Positions 30,558 through 40,142 of a stretch of DNA of 64,000 nt are shown here, in pieces; positions within the stretch are counted from its first letter, which is position 1, and the number at the start of each line of letters is the position of its first letter. Below the pieces are notes generated by a model that saw nothing but the letters and a program-made list of their open reading frames with translations, had not been told where the DNA came from and ran no database searches. Both the position numbers and the translations under genes were made by a program. This DNA comes from Providencia stuartii (lineage in GTDB: Bacteria > Pseudomonadota > Gammaproteobacteria > Enterobacterales > Enterobacteriaceae), in contig UGUC01000002.1 in NCBI GenBank assembly GCA_900455155.1, positions 1,984,001 through 2,048,000 of the forward strand, written 5' to 3'.

Positions 30558-30566
30558 AGGGATCCC

Positions 30567-32676
30567 TTATGCTAATTTGCTGGAGATACGTTTACGCTTA
30601 GGCTGTTCCTGTTCTTCAGGAAGAATTGCGCCCGGTAAGCGCAGGTCTAGTTTTTCTTCTGGCTCAGAAGATGGGGGTAATAAACGGTCAGGGTTATTAT
30701 CAATAGCAATTGCCAAAGCATTTAGTTTCAATCCTAAATGAAATAATCCCGCTAATGCTGCATAAGCATAAACACGACAATCTAATGCTTCATTTGCCTT
30801 GCCATGAGGAAGCTCCCAAACACTATAACGTTGCCCAGCAGCCTCTTTCATTATTAATCTTTCTGATGTTAATTGGCTGAAATACCCCATATCCCTATCG
30901 ACAGGGAAATGCATATATCCTGGTCCTCTTTCTTCAATATGTAGGCGAGATCTAATGGAGTCTTTTGCTGAGTTAACACCGATGATAATGGGTTTAAATT
31001 GAGATCTATTCTTGGGTGTTGGTCGCTTATTAGGCCAAATGGGGGAACGTTTACCATTAGTCGCTGATTCACCTTTGATAGCCCAAATACGTCTACCTAA
31101 TCGTTCTTTAGCAAATTCATAAACTTTTTGGCTATGGTTACCGCCAGAGTCATGACAAGCCGCCATAATAGTAAATCCGCGACCATCGGCTCGTCGCCAT
31201 ATTTGTTTAAGATAAGCATCTAACCTAGACCATGGCTCAGCAGTTTCTAAATCACCCTCAATAACATCAAATGAAATAGACCAACTTTCCTCATCTTTCC
31301 CCCAGCCAACAACTTCAATTTCAAGCCTATCATTTTGGGTATCGATTCCTGCTGTTAATACCGCTACTCCCATTGGTATTTCTGCATCATAAACTTCTCT
31401 TCTAGCCAGTAGTGCATCAATAGGCAGTTTCTTACCATAATTGGGGCGATGAGGTAATCCCATTTGGGTATTCCACCATGCTAGCTCTCTATCTGGATCT
31501 CCCTTTGCCTTTAAATATTTTTGTGCAATATCAGAAGGTTTATCTTTTTGCCATGGGCTAAACAGTTTAGATGCTTGATAACCTGCATGAATATTACTAA
31601 CCCCAAGTCCTCCGCAGTCTGGGCAAATAGCTCTATAAACAGCATGTCGTTCAGACTCTGACCATTCCCACACTTTATCTACTGCGGTTTCATCATCGTT
31701 ATGCCATGCTTGATCATAATCATTTAATGGTGAATGTCGGCTACCACAACATTCAAAAGGTTTGGTTTGATGCCATCTTATAGTTCGTAAAGCCCTTAGC
31801 CTTTCTCCCTCAGACCAACCAGCCCCCACAACTTTCACAATATATTAAGGCTAGGTGTGGTTGATGTTTCTCACCTTCTTTAGGCCAATGAACATGCTTA
31901 AAAAAATCAGGAAATTGACGATGCCCACAATGAGGACAAGCTAAGGATGCTCTACGCTGATCCGAATCCTCATAACTTGCCGCAATACGGCTTTCATCTT
32001 CAACAGTTGGGGAGCATGCTCTTACTGATAACCAATTAAGGCCATATGTTGCCGTTCGTTCCTCAGCTAACGTGATAGGGTCACCTTCTCGCGTAATGGG
32101 ATATTTATCAACTTCATCAGCTAGTAATACACGAATTGGTCGGCGAGCTAAGTTATCAGGGCTACCAGCCCCAGCCAACGCTAAAAAGCCCCCGGGAAAT
32201 GATTTATATAGCAACGTTTCTTTTGATGTTTTTTGTTTATTCGCACCAACAATTTTTCTTAATACAGGGGTAACCCGAATCAATGGTGTAATTCGTTCTT
32301 TTGAAAATTGTTCAGCTGCATCCTCTTTTGGTTGCAACAATAACATAGGGCATGGATCTAAATGAGCAAAATAACCAAACACATTTTCAAGTAAAGCTGT
32401 TTTCATCAACTGAGTACAACACATAACAGTAATCGTATGGACGCCTGACTCGGTAACGGAAAGCATAGGTCCTCGCGCAATTTCCACCGTATCAGTCTGC
32501 CATGATCCTGATGTACTCCCCGCTTCTTTTGCTAACTTTCTATAACGGTCAGCCCAGTCAGGGACACTAATACGAGGTGGAGGCGTCCATCCTTTTTTAA
32601 CACTAGCTAATAACCTGTCACGCTTCGTCTGTATTGAATTCAGGCTCCCCGAGGCCAGTAATATGTTTGTGGACAT
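30567..32676 (-). CDS. Terminase large subunit (lambda gpA family, one frameshift)
   Basis: The DNA-packaging motor and cos nuclease. The N-terminal segment (32676-31810) has TPPPRISVPDWADRYRKL, an ATPase block CCTQLMKTALLEN and VLLADEVDKYP (Walker B-like). The C-terminal nuclease segment has AGIDTQNDRLEIEVVGWG and CHDSGGNHSQKVYEF. They join at a C5 run (31823-31827 on +), where four gives ESCGAGWSEGERLRALRT. ~700 residues in total. Confidence 0.94.
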
Positions 32677-33175
32677 GTTCGATTAACACCTCAGTCATCC
32701 TGTCAGCCGGAACGCCCAAGTCAGCAGCCATAATTGGTGCAACACGAGATGGCCAATTCATCCAAGCATCACGTTGCTCTCTGAATTCAGCAAACAAGAT
32801 TGATTCTGCAACTGAAAGCTCAATCAGTTGTCCGTCCTCTTTTTCGTATTCCAGCTTAGTAAGTAGCGCAAGGAAGTTTTCTTTTACTCTTCTAGCTTCA
32901 TCAAAAGACATGTCAGCACCAATTTCACGAATCAGCCTTTCAGCCGTTTGTGTTGGTGATTCATCCGCTAATTCATTATTGGCCTGTTTTTTTTCTTTTT
33001 TAGGTTTAGTTTTATTTGCTGATGCTGAGGGAGATTTTCGGTATCGCTCTATATTTTCATTTGAGGCATGAACATCAATTTCGTCACCATCCATGACTAA
33101 CCATCCACGAGACTTCCACATCGTAATAGTTTTACGACTGACGCCATGCAGTTTTGCAAAATCTGACTGATTCAT
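32618..33175 (-). CDS. Terminase small subunit (Nu1-like)
   Basis: 185 residues. The N-terminal winged helix (MNQSDFAKLHGVSRKTITMW) should bind the cosB region, which lies immediately upstream. Then come a Lys-rich linker, a helical middle and a C-terminal gpA-binding segment. It overlaps gpA by 59 bp, as lambda Nu1 and A also lie close together. Confidence 0.9.
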   Translation of the reverse strand: MNQSDFAKLHGVSRKTITMWKSRGWLVMDGDEIDVHASNENIERYRKSPSASANKTKPKKEKKQANNELADESPTQTAERLIREIGADMSFDEARRVKENFLALLTKLEYEKEDGQLIELSVAESILFAEFREQRDAWMNWPSRVAPIMAADLGVPADRMTEVLIEHVHKHITGLGEPEFNTDEA

Positions 33176-33400
33176 GTTGTTACCCTAAATGTTACCTTAA
33201 GTTGTTACCCACTCTGTTACCTATTGGCTAAGGTAACAAGATGGGTAACATAAAAAATGAAACAAAAAAATAAATATTTATTTTTAAATTCATAAAGATA
33301 AACGTAACCTCAGAAATACCGATGTGTTACCTGTTACCCAAATTTCAAAAATTTTTAGCTGGTGAAACTGCACGGCGCGCAATGCCCGTGAAATAGAAAA
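33176..33400 (-). other. Candidate cos region (cosB repeats and cosN-like GC block)
   Basis: No gene is present. GTTACC or its complement recurs at least eight times between 33179 and 33340 and may be small-terminase binding sites. At 33371-33390 a GC-rich block CACGG-N10-CCGTG stands out in AT-rich DNA, symmetric as cosN sites are. The position before Nu1 matches the lambda layout. The exact nick site cannot be told. Confidence 0.5.
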
Positions 33401-33487
33401 GTGCTAGGAAGGACCCAAAAAATTTATGTGATTCATTTTCTATATAACCTGTATAAAATATACCAAAACTATTAAAAGGATATTCAC

Positions 33488-33975
33488 ATGAGTGATAATG
33501 AAGTTTACGGAGCAGATATCAATTTAGATTGGCATGATGCAATTAATCTTAACGACATTGAATACAAAGATAGTCATGACTGCATAAAAGAAATCCCTAA
33601 AAACACCCGGAATATATATCTTCTGGCGAAAATTTGCTGATACACATGAATGCTTGTATATCGGAAAAGCATCAGATTTGAAACGTCGAATCACTCAACA
33701 GCTCAATGCTAAAAAATTGATTGACCATATTCAAGAAGCAAAAAAAGGTGCTAAGTTACTTTCCTTTGCAGAGATCCGCATGCATCAAAGCTGCGATATT
33801 CCCGCCTATCTGGATGAGGTAGAAACATTCCTGATAGCTGAAGCGCTAAGTGAAGGCCACAACCTTTTTAATTCAAAAAAAACAAAAACTTTATTTTAAT
33901 ACGATTACTAATGATGGTAATGGCGTACCTAATATCTTTGATGGCGAAATGTACCTACCAAAAAGAAAGAAATAA
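33488..33975 (+). CDS. GIY-YIG nuclease domain protein (two frameshifts)
   Basis: The corrected reading is EIPKTPGIYIFWRKFADTHE then CLYIGKASDLKRRITQQL, giving both GIY and YIG strands and the conserved Arg of the fold, then ...LDEVETFLIAEALS and a tail ending MYLPKRKK. Two runs are one base too long: A5 at 33599-33603 and T4 at 33894-33897. About 161 residues. It is on the opposite strand to the late genes, between the putative cos and a minor protein gene, and has its own start region, so it may be cargo or a homing-type nuclease. Confidence 0.75.
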
Positions 33976-33981
33976 CGCAGA

Positions 33982-34626
33982 CTATTTAGCCGTGCGCATC
34001 GCTTCTTCAAGCGCTCGGCTTATTTCCTGTGGTAATAAAGCCTGAGCCATTCGCTGAGCTCTATCTTGATATTCAAGTAAAGGCTGAACGGGTAACGCAT
34101 CACCAAATCGAATAAGTAACTTAGGTGCTGGTTGTTTTTGCCTATCTCGACGAGTACCATTCGCTGAGCGTTTTAATCGTTTTTTACCCTTACGGCCTTT
34201 CTTTGCTTTTTTGCGCTGCCATACACCATTAGCACCGCCAACATCACCAATGAAAGTATTATCTTTCGCTTTTAGACTACTTAGTTTATTTCTTGGTAAG
34301 TTACCGTATTTGTTCAGCTTGATATTTTTAGGGTTAAGCAACGCAGAACCATTCAGCCTATGTACTCCACCAGCTTCAAATGGTGTTAAATATTCAGCCG
34401 CTGTATTCATCACAAATACTTTAGCCCGTAGATCACTTTTACGTGCGCCACGGCTTTTAATACTCTTAACAGTGAAAGGTGTCGGGCTTTCTAAATTACG
34501 TTGTAATGCAACCTTTTGTGCATTTTCTATTTTACGTACAGTGCTAGTCAGTGCTTGCGCTGTCGCAAAAGGAATTTGCTTACGAATAGTTCTAAGTTGA
34601 TTAGCTAAATCAGTTAAATTAGCCAT
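33982..34626 (-). CDS. Putative minor tail/head protein (lambda gpZ-like style)
   Basis: 214 residues, very basic. The N-terminal ATAQALTSTVRKIENAQKVA and the TPFTVKSIKSRGA and KAKKGRKGKKRLKR segments resemble phage tail-completion proteins of the gpZ type, but similarity is loose. It lies between lysis genes and the cos region in the late direction. Function uncertain. Confidence 0.45.
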   Translation of the reverse strand: MANLTDLANQLRTIRKQIPFATAQALTSTVRKIENAQKVALQRNLESPTPFTVKSIKSRGARKSDLRAKVFVMNTAAEYLTPFEAGGVHRLNGSALLNPKNIKLNKYGNLPRNKLSSLKAKDNTFIGDVGGANGVWQRKKAKKGRKGKKRLKRSANGTRRDRQKQPAPKLLIRFGDALPVQPLLEYQDRAQRMAQALLPQEISRALEEAMRTAK

Positions 34627-34846
34627 AATTTACCCCAGAAATAGCAACCAATTAAAGCACTATCAACGCGACTTCATAAATAACATTTATAGAGACATAA
34701 AACTCTTTATCAATAGTTGACCAGCCTGAGATTTTAAAAACTGACCCAACGTAATTTACATATTAATATAAATACTGAAAGCCCCAAACCACATAGTGAT
34801 TTTAACTAGGCACAATACCTAAGGGCTCTATATCTTCGATAATCTA
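34627..34846. other. AT-rich spacer with no gene seen
   Basis: No open frame, repeat or clear terminator was found; it separates the gpZ-like gene from the HExxH cargo gene. Confidence 0.4.
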
Positions 34847-36229
34847 TTATAAATTCATTCCATATGTTTTTATTAAAAAACCCAGAGGACATAATGGATC
34901 TTCATTTGCTTTTGCTATCGTATTATGTAAGCAGTTATCATTGACTACGCGCCCTTCTCGCTGGCACGTGCTATAATGACTACATGAGTGTCCCTCTCTC
35001 CGTATTGAGTTATAATAATCATTTAATATTGATAAATATAGATACTGTTCATCATAACATTTCTCCGGAAGGTAATGCCCAACTAAACCATTGTTATTGA
35101 ATAAAAGAGGAGTGCCTCTAGACCGTTGTAATTCATGAAATTCATATAAATTTCCTTTCTCCTCATTCATAAGATTACTAATAAAAATTAAATCTATGTC
35201 TTTATTAAAACTATCTAAAATATATTCTACGAGGTCAGAAATTTTGGCTCTTAATCCATTTCCAATGAAATCTTTAAAATCTTTTTTAACCGTATCTAAA
35301 TACTCTGTCTTGAGACTTTTTTTATCAAACTTGCTAGTTATTCCATCAGGTTTAGTTATGTAATAGCTGTACTCTCCTGCAACTGCTGAGGCTATTTCTT
35401 TAGCTAACTCATAGTTATGATTCATGCTATCAAATATTGGTTCTACATTCTCTGTATATTGTTTATCATACTCAGTACAATAATGAATAATCATCTTAAA
35501 TAAATTAACAAAATCTTCGGCCGGACATCTAGATTGTAATGATAACTCACAGACAATACAGACTAACATATCACTTACAGCCCTCCCACAAAGGTAAACA
35601 GCTAAATCTTTAGCCGTCTCATATGGGATCCTTGGAACTGATATATTATTTTTCTTGCTAATATGTTTTTCTATTAATACAGCCATACACTCATAAATAC
35701 ATACGGCACCAAACTCTACCTCCACAGTCTCATTACTTATAGAATGCTCGTATACAACATTAATTTTTTTACTGCCTCTTAGAAGAGGTACGTCCTCATC
35801 AAAATTAGATTCATTTATACCTACTAGTGCATAAAAATCAGATTTATCATTAATTTTTTTTGCATCAAAAGAATTACCATTCTCACCTAATGTACAAGTA
35901 ATTAAATTTTCTATTTGGTCCTGTTGCTCAATAAAAGTATCACTAAAATCAATTTTTCTATATGGTTTTCCTTTATAATCAAGACAATAGGCTGATTTAT
36001 TAATACTATAGGTAACTAAATGTGCATTTCGAGTAACACCACTGAGTATAAACAATCCGTACGTTGTGGTAATATTTTGAAGAAAATGCACATACTCATG
36101 AACATATGTACACATTTCATCTTCATCTAGGCTTTGGAAATCATCATTTTGTGTGTTAATTGTTAATCTAAAGTATCCATTTAAATAACTACCAAGCTCT
36201 TGATTAAAACTAAAAACATTGCTGTTCAA
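34847..36229 (-). CDS. Unknown 460-residue protein with HExxH metallopeptidase-like motif
   Basis: The sequence YVHEYVHFLQN (His44, Glu45, His48) is a zincin HExxH motif. A helix carrying VEFGAVCIYECMAVLIE (Glu172, Glu180) could supply the third ligand. The C-terminal ~45 residues hold Cys and His spaced as in a metal-binding knot (CSHYSTCQREG, NDNCLH, DPLCPLG). There is no signal peptide. The gene is markedly more AT-rich than the phage late genes, and non-coding DNA flanks it on both sides between lysis and cos. I do not recognise the family. A prophage-encoded protease of the defence or exclusion kind (as Lit is) is a guess from motif and place. Confidence 0.7.
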   Translation of the reverse strand: MNSNVFSFNQELGSYLNGYFRLTINTQNDDFQSLDEDEMCTYVHEYVHFLQNITTTYGLFILSGVTRNAHLVTYSINKSAYCLDYKGKPYRKIDFSDTFIEQQDQIENLITCTLGENGNSFDAKKINDKSDFYALVGINESNFDEDVPLLRGSKKINVVYEHSISNETVEVEFGAVCIYECMAVLIEKHISKKNNISVPRIPYETAKDLAVYLCGRAVSDMLVCIVCELSLQSRCPAEDFVNLFKMIIHYCTEYDKQYTENVEPIFDSMNHNYELAKEIASAVAGEYSYYITKPDGITSKFDKKSLKTEYLDTVKKDFKDFIGNGLRAKISDLVEYILDSFNKDIDLIFISNLMNEEKGNLYEFHELQRSRGTPLLFNNNGLVGHYLPEKCYDEQYLYLSILNDYYNSIRREGHSCSHYSTCQREGRVVNDNCLHNTIAKANEDPLCPLGFLIKTYGMNL

Positions 36230-36427
36230 TTTATTTCCCCCATAAAAATAATAGGGTTATTTTTCATAAAATTTATTTTTTTTCAATGTTTTTAACAGGG
36301 AATCAAGATTAGCGTTACTTCCATAGTAACCTTAAGAGCAGCATAATTTTTTTGTAATAATCGCCATATGTAACATTAGCTTTGCTTCTGAACGAAAATA
36401 AACTTACTAAAACCAGCTTGCGTAATG

Positions 36428-36625
36428 TCATTGATCACCTTCTACTATTTTTTGTACATCACATGAATTCATGCCGGTACGAATGGTGACGCCAGTATCT
36501 AAATGAATCTCAGTGCCGCGAATACCATTAAAACTAATACCTTCGAAATGAGTAATGCGCTCTAGCACAACAACAGTACTTAAGTTGTAACCATGGCCAT
36601 AAGGCGAAAAGCTATAAGTTTTCAT
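36428..36625 (-). CDS. Small hypothetical phage protein
   Basis: 65 residues: FSPYGHGYNLSTVVVLERIT, GTEIHLDTGVTIRTGM. The start overlaps the Rz-like stop (ATGA arrangement), so it belongs to the lysis operon. Function unknown. Confidence 0.6.
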   Translation of the reverse strand: MKTYSFSPYGHGYNLSTVVVLERITHFEGISFNGIRGTEIHLDTGVTIRTGMNSCDVQKIVEGDQ

Positions 36626-37116
36626 TGTGCTGCTCTCTCATCATCTGTTTTTCGAATGGCCTTTAATTGCCCATTGGCCTTATCTAACGCTGATAACAAA
36701 AGGTCAATCCATAGCACCGCTTGGCAATAAGTTAAGGTTCTGGTGGTAGTGGTACTAGCACTGGTTCGGTTAGTGTTTTTGGGATCGGCGTACATTGACC
36801 GTAATTCGTAGGTGTACTTGAGCAACCTATCAGCAACAGACTGAGGCACAAGCAAATCACAAGTAGGCTCTTTTTTAAGAATCGTTCTGTATTCAATTAC
36901 TCTCTCCTGTGAGTTGGCTTCTGCCTGAATGCCATGCCGATAAGCTGTGGTAGCTATTTGATTAAACCGATTGAATTGAAGCGACTGGGTAGCAATGATT
37001 TTGCTTTTCTTAAAGTTGTCATCCTTTAGCAGTGAATTGCTTTCATATTCAGTGACAGCCCACCAGCCTAGACCGACGACCATAATAAACAACCACGTTG
37101 AACTATCTATTTTCAT
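36622..37116 (-). CDS. Inner-membrane spanin (Rz-like)
   Basis: The start chosen is [15 protein letters not shown] at 37116, which gives one N-terminal transmembrane segment and a periplasmic helical domain, as in i-spanins. An Rz1-type lipoprotein frame is nested inside (36732-36896). It fuses inner and outer membranes at the last step of lysis. ~164 residues. Confidence 0.75.
   Translation of the reverse strand: MKIDSSTWLFIMVVGLGWWAVTEYESNSLLKDDNFKKSKIIATQSLQFNRFNQIATTAYRHGIQAEANSQERVIEYRTILKKEPTCDLLVPQSVADRLLKYTYELRSMYADPKNTNRTSASTTTTRTLTYCQAVLWIDLLLSALDKANGQLKAIRKTDDERAAQ
36732..36896 (-). CDS. Outer-membrane spanin lipoprotein (Rz1-like), nested in Rz, TTG start
   Basis: A different frame inside the Rz-like gene encodes 54 residues: MNTERFLKKSLLVICLCLSL then LLIGC with the lipobox Cys at 25, followed by a short Pro-rich periplasmic chain (TPIPKTLTEPVLVPLPPEP). 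These are the hallmarks of Rz1. The start is TTG at 36894-36896 with GGAG 8 nt upstream; no ATG is available. Confidence 0.75.
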   Translation of the reverse strand: MNTERFLKKSLLVICLCLSLLLIGCSSTPTNYGQCTPIPKTLTEPVLVPLPPEP

Positions 37117-37343
37117 AAGTTCACCTGCCGTCCCTTGTAGTGGTCGATAGCCTTTTGACATCGTTTTTCTAAGCTTACCTTGTCGATTCCACAGGTGTTA
37201 TCAACTGAATGAACCGCTCCAAAAATGACTAACGACAGTGAAAAAAAAGAAAGCAAGATAACTATTACTACAGAAGCCCAAGCAGGTAACTTCTTCTTAG
37301 GAATAATAGGCTTTTTAAGCCTGACTACCATTTCCCAAGACAT
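37113..37343 (-). CDS. Small membrane protein of the lysis cassette
   Basis: 76 residues from [14 protein letters not shown] at 37343. One transmembrane segment ([20 protein letters not shown]) is followed by a short tail with two Cys. It overlaps the endolysin end and the Rz start. It may modulate holin function; no family recognised. Confidence 0.6.
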   Translation of the reverse strand: MSWEMVVRLKKPIIPKKKLPAWASVVIVILLSFFSLSLVIFGAVHSVDNTCGIDKVSLEKRCQKAIDHYKGRQVNL

Positions 37344-37798
37344 ATTGCTTCTTCTACTTCCCGTCTTGATATTAACCCTTTCCACGGCTTGCCCCCTGCA
37401 TATATCCAGCGTTTAAGTTCATTACATGCGCCAGCTTGGTCACCAGCATTGAGTTTTTTAAGTAGCGTAGAACGGGAAAATGCCCCTGTTCCGACGTTAT
37501 ATGTAAATGAGTACAGTGCAGCCCTTGTGTAATCAGGAATATCAACCTTAATTAAAGGGTTCACAGCCTTAGCGACAATAGCCAAGTCTTTTTCTAACAA
37601 CGCTTTGCACTCTGCTTTTGTATAAGTTTTTGTAGGAATAATGTCGGAGCCCGTATGCCCGTAACATACGGTTAGTACCCCTACCACATCACGATAGGGC
37701 TTAGATTCATACCCCTCAAAGTTAGTGACCATCGCAACAGTTAATGAGATCAAGCCACCAGCAGCAGCCATTTGAATTTTATTTGGTATCTTTGCCAC
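37325..37798 (-). CDS. SAR endolysin (phage lysozyme, GH24)
   Basis: 157 residues. A weakly hydrophobic Ala/Gly-rich N-terminal SAR segment ([20 protein letters not shown]) is followed by [23 protein letters not shown] with the catalytic Glu-Asp-Thr arrangement, and by [18 protein letters not shown] and [10 protein letters not shown]. It degrades peptidoglycan after release from the membrane. Confidence 0.92.
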   Translation of the reverse strand: MAKIPNKIQMAAAGGLISLTVAMVTNFEGYESKPYRDVVGVLTVCYGHTGSDIIPTKTYTKAECKALLEKDLAIVAKAVNPLIKVDIPDYTRAALYSFTYNVGTGAFSRSTLLKKLNAGDQAGACNELKRWIYAGGKPWKGLISRREVEEAICLGKW

Positions 37799-37982
37799 TG
37801 CTTGCCCTCTCTCTTAATTTGAATTCTTTTCGCTTGTAGTACCAGTTCACTAAAAAAGTAGCGACAGTACATATAATCCCGATGAGCACCGCCCATTGAT
37901 CTAGAGATAATGCCCCCGCCGCTGTAGTAATCACTCCGAGAGCATAAGAAAAAGGGCTTGAGTATTTTTCGTGCATACGCAT
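37779..37982 (-). CDS. Class II (S21-type) holin with dual start
   Basis: Two transmembrane segments ([16 protein letters not shown] and [20 protein letters not shown]) and a charged C-terminus fit the S21/HP1 holin class. The ATG at 37982 lies 5 nt from an AGGGGG ribosome site. A second ATG lies two codons on (37976), and an upstream GTG (37988) is also possible. This M-R-M spacing recalls holin/antiholin dual starts. It overlaps the endolysin by 20 nt. Confidence 0.8.
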   Translation of the reverse strand: MRMHEKYSSPFSYALGVITTAAGALSLDQWAVLIGIICTVATFLVNWYYKRKEFKLRERASSGKDTK

Positions 37983-38086
37983 ATCCACCCCCTTCGGAGT
38001 GTTCCGTGATTAAAATTAATAAGTATCCACCAGCAATGTCATTACAGTAGTTAAATATGTTTAGTGTAATTCGCTGGGGGGAATGT

Positions 38087-38118
38087 ATAAAAAAAGCTGC
38101 ACATGGCAGCTAATTTTT
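38087..38118 (-). terminator. Terminator downstream of the RipA-like gene
   Basis: The hairpin AGCTGC-ACATG-GCAGCT is flanked by A- and T-runs, between the RipA-like gene and the holin. Transcripts from upstream would stop here unless antiterminated. Confidence 0.7.
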
Positions 38119-38165
38119 GTTAATTACTCTAGTAATGAATTGCATGAGATATGTATTTATTTAAC

Positions 38166-39056
38166 TTACTTTTTTTCTTTATCAACAATATTTGAAATTT
38201 TAACTGTTCTCATTAGCATCACTGGATTAGTTTTTCCTGTATGTGTTCTCGCTTCTCTATATATGAAGCATGAAAAAAGAATTGAAAACCCTATTATAAC
38301 AATACAAAAACCTAGCTGGTAAAAATCGCTAAGATAAAAAGCTCTTACACACTCTTCAACTAAAACCCAGAGAATCTGTACAAACCATATAATAAGAATA
38401 AAAGAACCTATTAATTGGTTTATTTTTGAAACTGAAAATTCCTTTGGTTTAGTAATAAAGTCGCTTCTTTTCCTGACTCCCTCACTTTCTAATTCTATGG
38501 CGTCTTCCTCTGTAGGTCGGTGAAGTAATGTTTTATATAGAGGCCCCGTAATCTTATTTTCAATAAGATCCATATGATTTTCCCAATTTTCTTGCCAAAA
38601 TTTACTTCCTTTGTTTGCCAATATCCATGCAAAAGTGAGAACAGACCCTATGGATGAAATAAGCGTTAAATATACCCTCCTATACTCTACAATTTTACCC
38701 ATTGTTATAAATGAAAAATATGCAGCAAAAACCATTGCAATTAAAGCCCAAAAATATGCGGTTCTCTTCCAGTACAACTCTATCTCAAACTTTCTATTCT
38801 CACTGACTGTTTCGAAGACAAGTGATAGCGAATCATTATTTTGACCAGTCAAATTAAGACGTTTGTAATATAGTTCTTCTATCTTTACATAATATGATTT
38901 TTTTAACTCTTCGCATGCTTTTTTTAGTTCATCAATATTTAATTCTGATAGATTTTTTTTGAACTTTGGTTTTAGCCCAAAATATACTATCTCTCGCATT
39001 TTGCTAATTTCGTTTATTAACTTTTCTTTATTTTCATCCATATCAAACACCAACAA
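38166..39056 (-). CDS. RipA-like multi-spanning membrane protein, probable cargo
   Basis: 296 residues. The N-terminal ~95 are charged and helical. Four hydrophobic segments follow (about 100-120, 128-150, 215-237 and 250-270). Between TM2 and TM3 lies ILANKGSKFWQENWENHMDL, which resembles the RipA-family octameric membrane proteins. The gene is AT-rich, ends at its own terminator and lies beside the methyltransferase, between Q and lysis, a common cargo position. Function unknown. Confidence 0.6.
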   Translation of the reverse strand: MLVFDMDENKEKLINEISKMREIVYFGLKPKFKKNLSELNIDELKKACEELKKSYYVKIEELYYKRLNLTGQNNDSLSLVFETVSENRKFEIELYWKRTAYFWALIAMVFAAYFSFITMGKIVEYRRVYLTLISSIGSVLTFAWILANKGSKFWQENWENHMDLIENKITGPLYKTLLHRPTEEDAIELESEGVRKRSDFITKPKEFSVSKINQLIGSFILIIWFVQILWVLVEECVRAFYLSDFYQLGFCIVIIGFSILFSCFIYREARTHTGKTNPVMLMRTVKISNIVDKEKK

Positions 39057-39083
39057 ATATAAAATAATGAGAATGGCATTATC

Positions 39084-40142
39084 TTAATATTGCTGTTGAT
39101 TTAACAGCTTTTTTATTTCATCAATCGTTTGTCCAAACCGTTCGGTTTCTAACTCAACACCTATCACGCGACGATTAAGTTTCAATGCTGCTTTTATTGT
39201 TGCGCCTGACCCCATAAAGAAATCGGCAACAACATCCCCCTCTCGGCTACTACTATTGATAATGTGTTCCATCATCGCGGCTGGTTTTTCACAAGGATGC
39301 TTGCCGGGGTAATACTGAACAGGTGGGTAAGTCCAAACATCGGTATAAGGAACATCTACTGTTACCGTAAATGGGCGTCTTAATAACTGGTATTGCTGAG
39401 ATAATTCATGATATTCACGATTTAGTAGTTTTTGTTCAATAGCTAAATCAGCGTGCTGGCGGCTTAATGGATTGTCGCTGAACTGTTTTACCGCTACTTT
39501 GTTAAATAGCTCTTGTAGCTTCAAGTAGTCTGATTCGTTTGGTAATTGCCATTGACTATACCCAAACCAGTGAGATGCGATTTGCTTTCCAGTCGCCTGA
39601 TGTATTTCCTTAGCTGTTATACCTAATGAGTCCCTTGCTTGTTTAAAGTACTCAATTAATGGCCTCAGCGTGTTTTCTTTCAATTCTCTGCGTCGCTGAA
39701 GATAACCACTACTTTTACCCTTATAGGGGCTTTGATAGTGTTCAGCAAACAAGATCCGCTCTGTCGCTGGGAAATAACTTCTCAGACTTTCTTTGTTTTG
39801 TCGTCGCCATGGTCCTGATGGCTTAGCCCATATGATGTGATTTAAAACGTCGAACCGCTCACGCACTAATATTTCAGTATCAGCTGCAAGCTTTGACCCA
39901 CAAAACATATATAAGCTACCGTTCGGCTTCAAAACTCGCCAAAACTCCGCCAGCATTTCATCAAGCCATAATAGATAAGACGTGACATTTTCCCACTGAT
40001 TGTCCCAACTACAGGCCTTTACTTGGAAGTATGGCGGGTCAGTTGCGATTAAATCAATACAGTTGTCTGGAAGTGTTTTTATGTAGCTGAGTGAGTCATC
40101 ATTGACTAAATTGATACTGTTTAAATTTACAGTGTTTTTCAT
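39084..40142 (-). CDS. DNA methyltransferase (N6-adenine/N4-cytosine, DPPY type)
   Basis: 352 residues. Motif IV DLIATDPPYF is near the N-terminus, and motif I EGDVVADFFMGSGATIKAAL near the C-terminus, so the order is beta-class. A ~120-residue region between them (LRPLIEYFKQARDSLGITAK) may be the target-recognition domain. There is no restriction partner nearby, so it probably protects phage DNA or regulates it. Confidence 0.9.
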   Translation of the reverse strand: MKNTVNLNSINLVNDDSLSYIKTLPDNCIDLIATDPPYFQVKACSWDNQWENVTSYLLWLDEMLAEFWRVLKPNGSLYMFCGSKLAADTEILVRERFDVLNHIIWAKPSGPWRRQNKESLRSYFPATERILFAEHYQSPYKGKSSGYLQRRRELKENTLRPLIEYFKQARDSLGITAKEIHQATGKQIASHWFGYSQWQLPNESDYLKLQELFNKVAVKQFSDNPLSRQHADLAIEQKLLNREYHELSQQYQLLRRPFTVTVDVPYTDVWTYPPVQYYPGKHPCEKPAAMMEHIINSSSREGDVVADFFMGSGATIKAALKLNRRVIGVELETERFGQTIDEIKKLLNQQQY

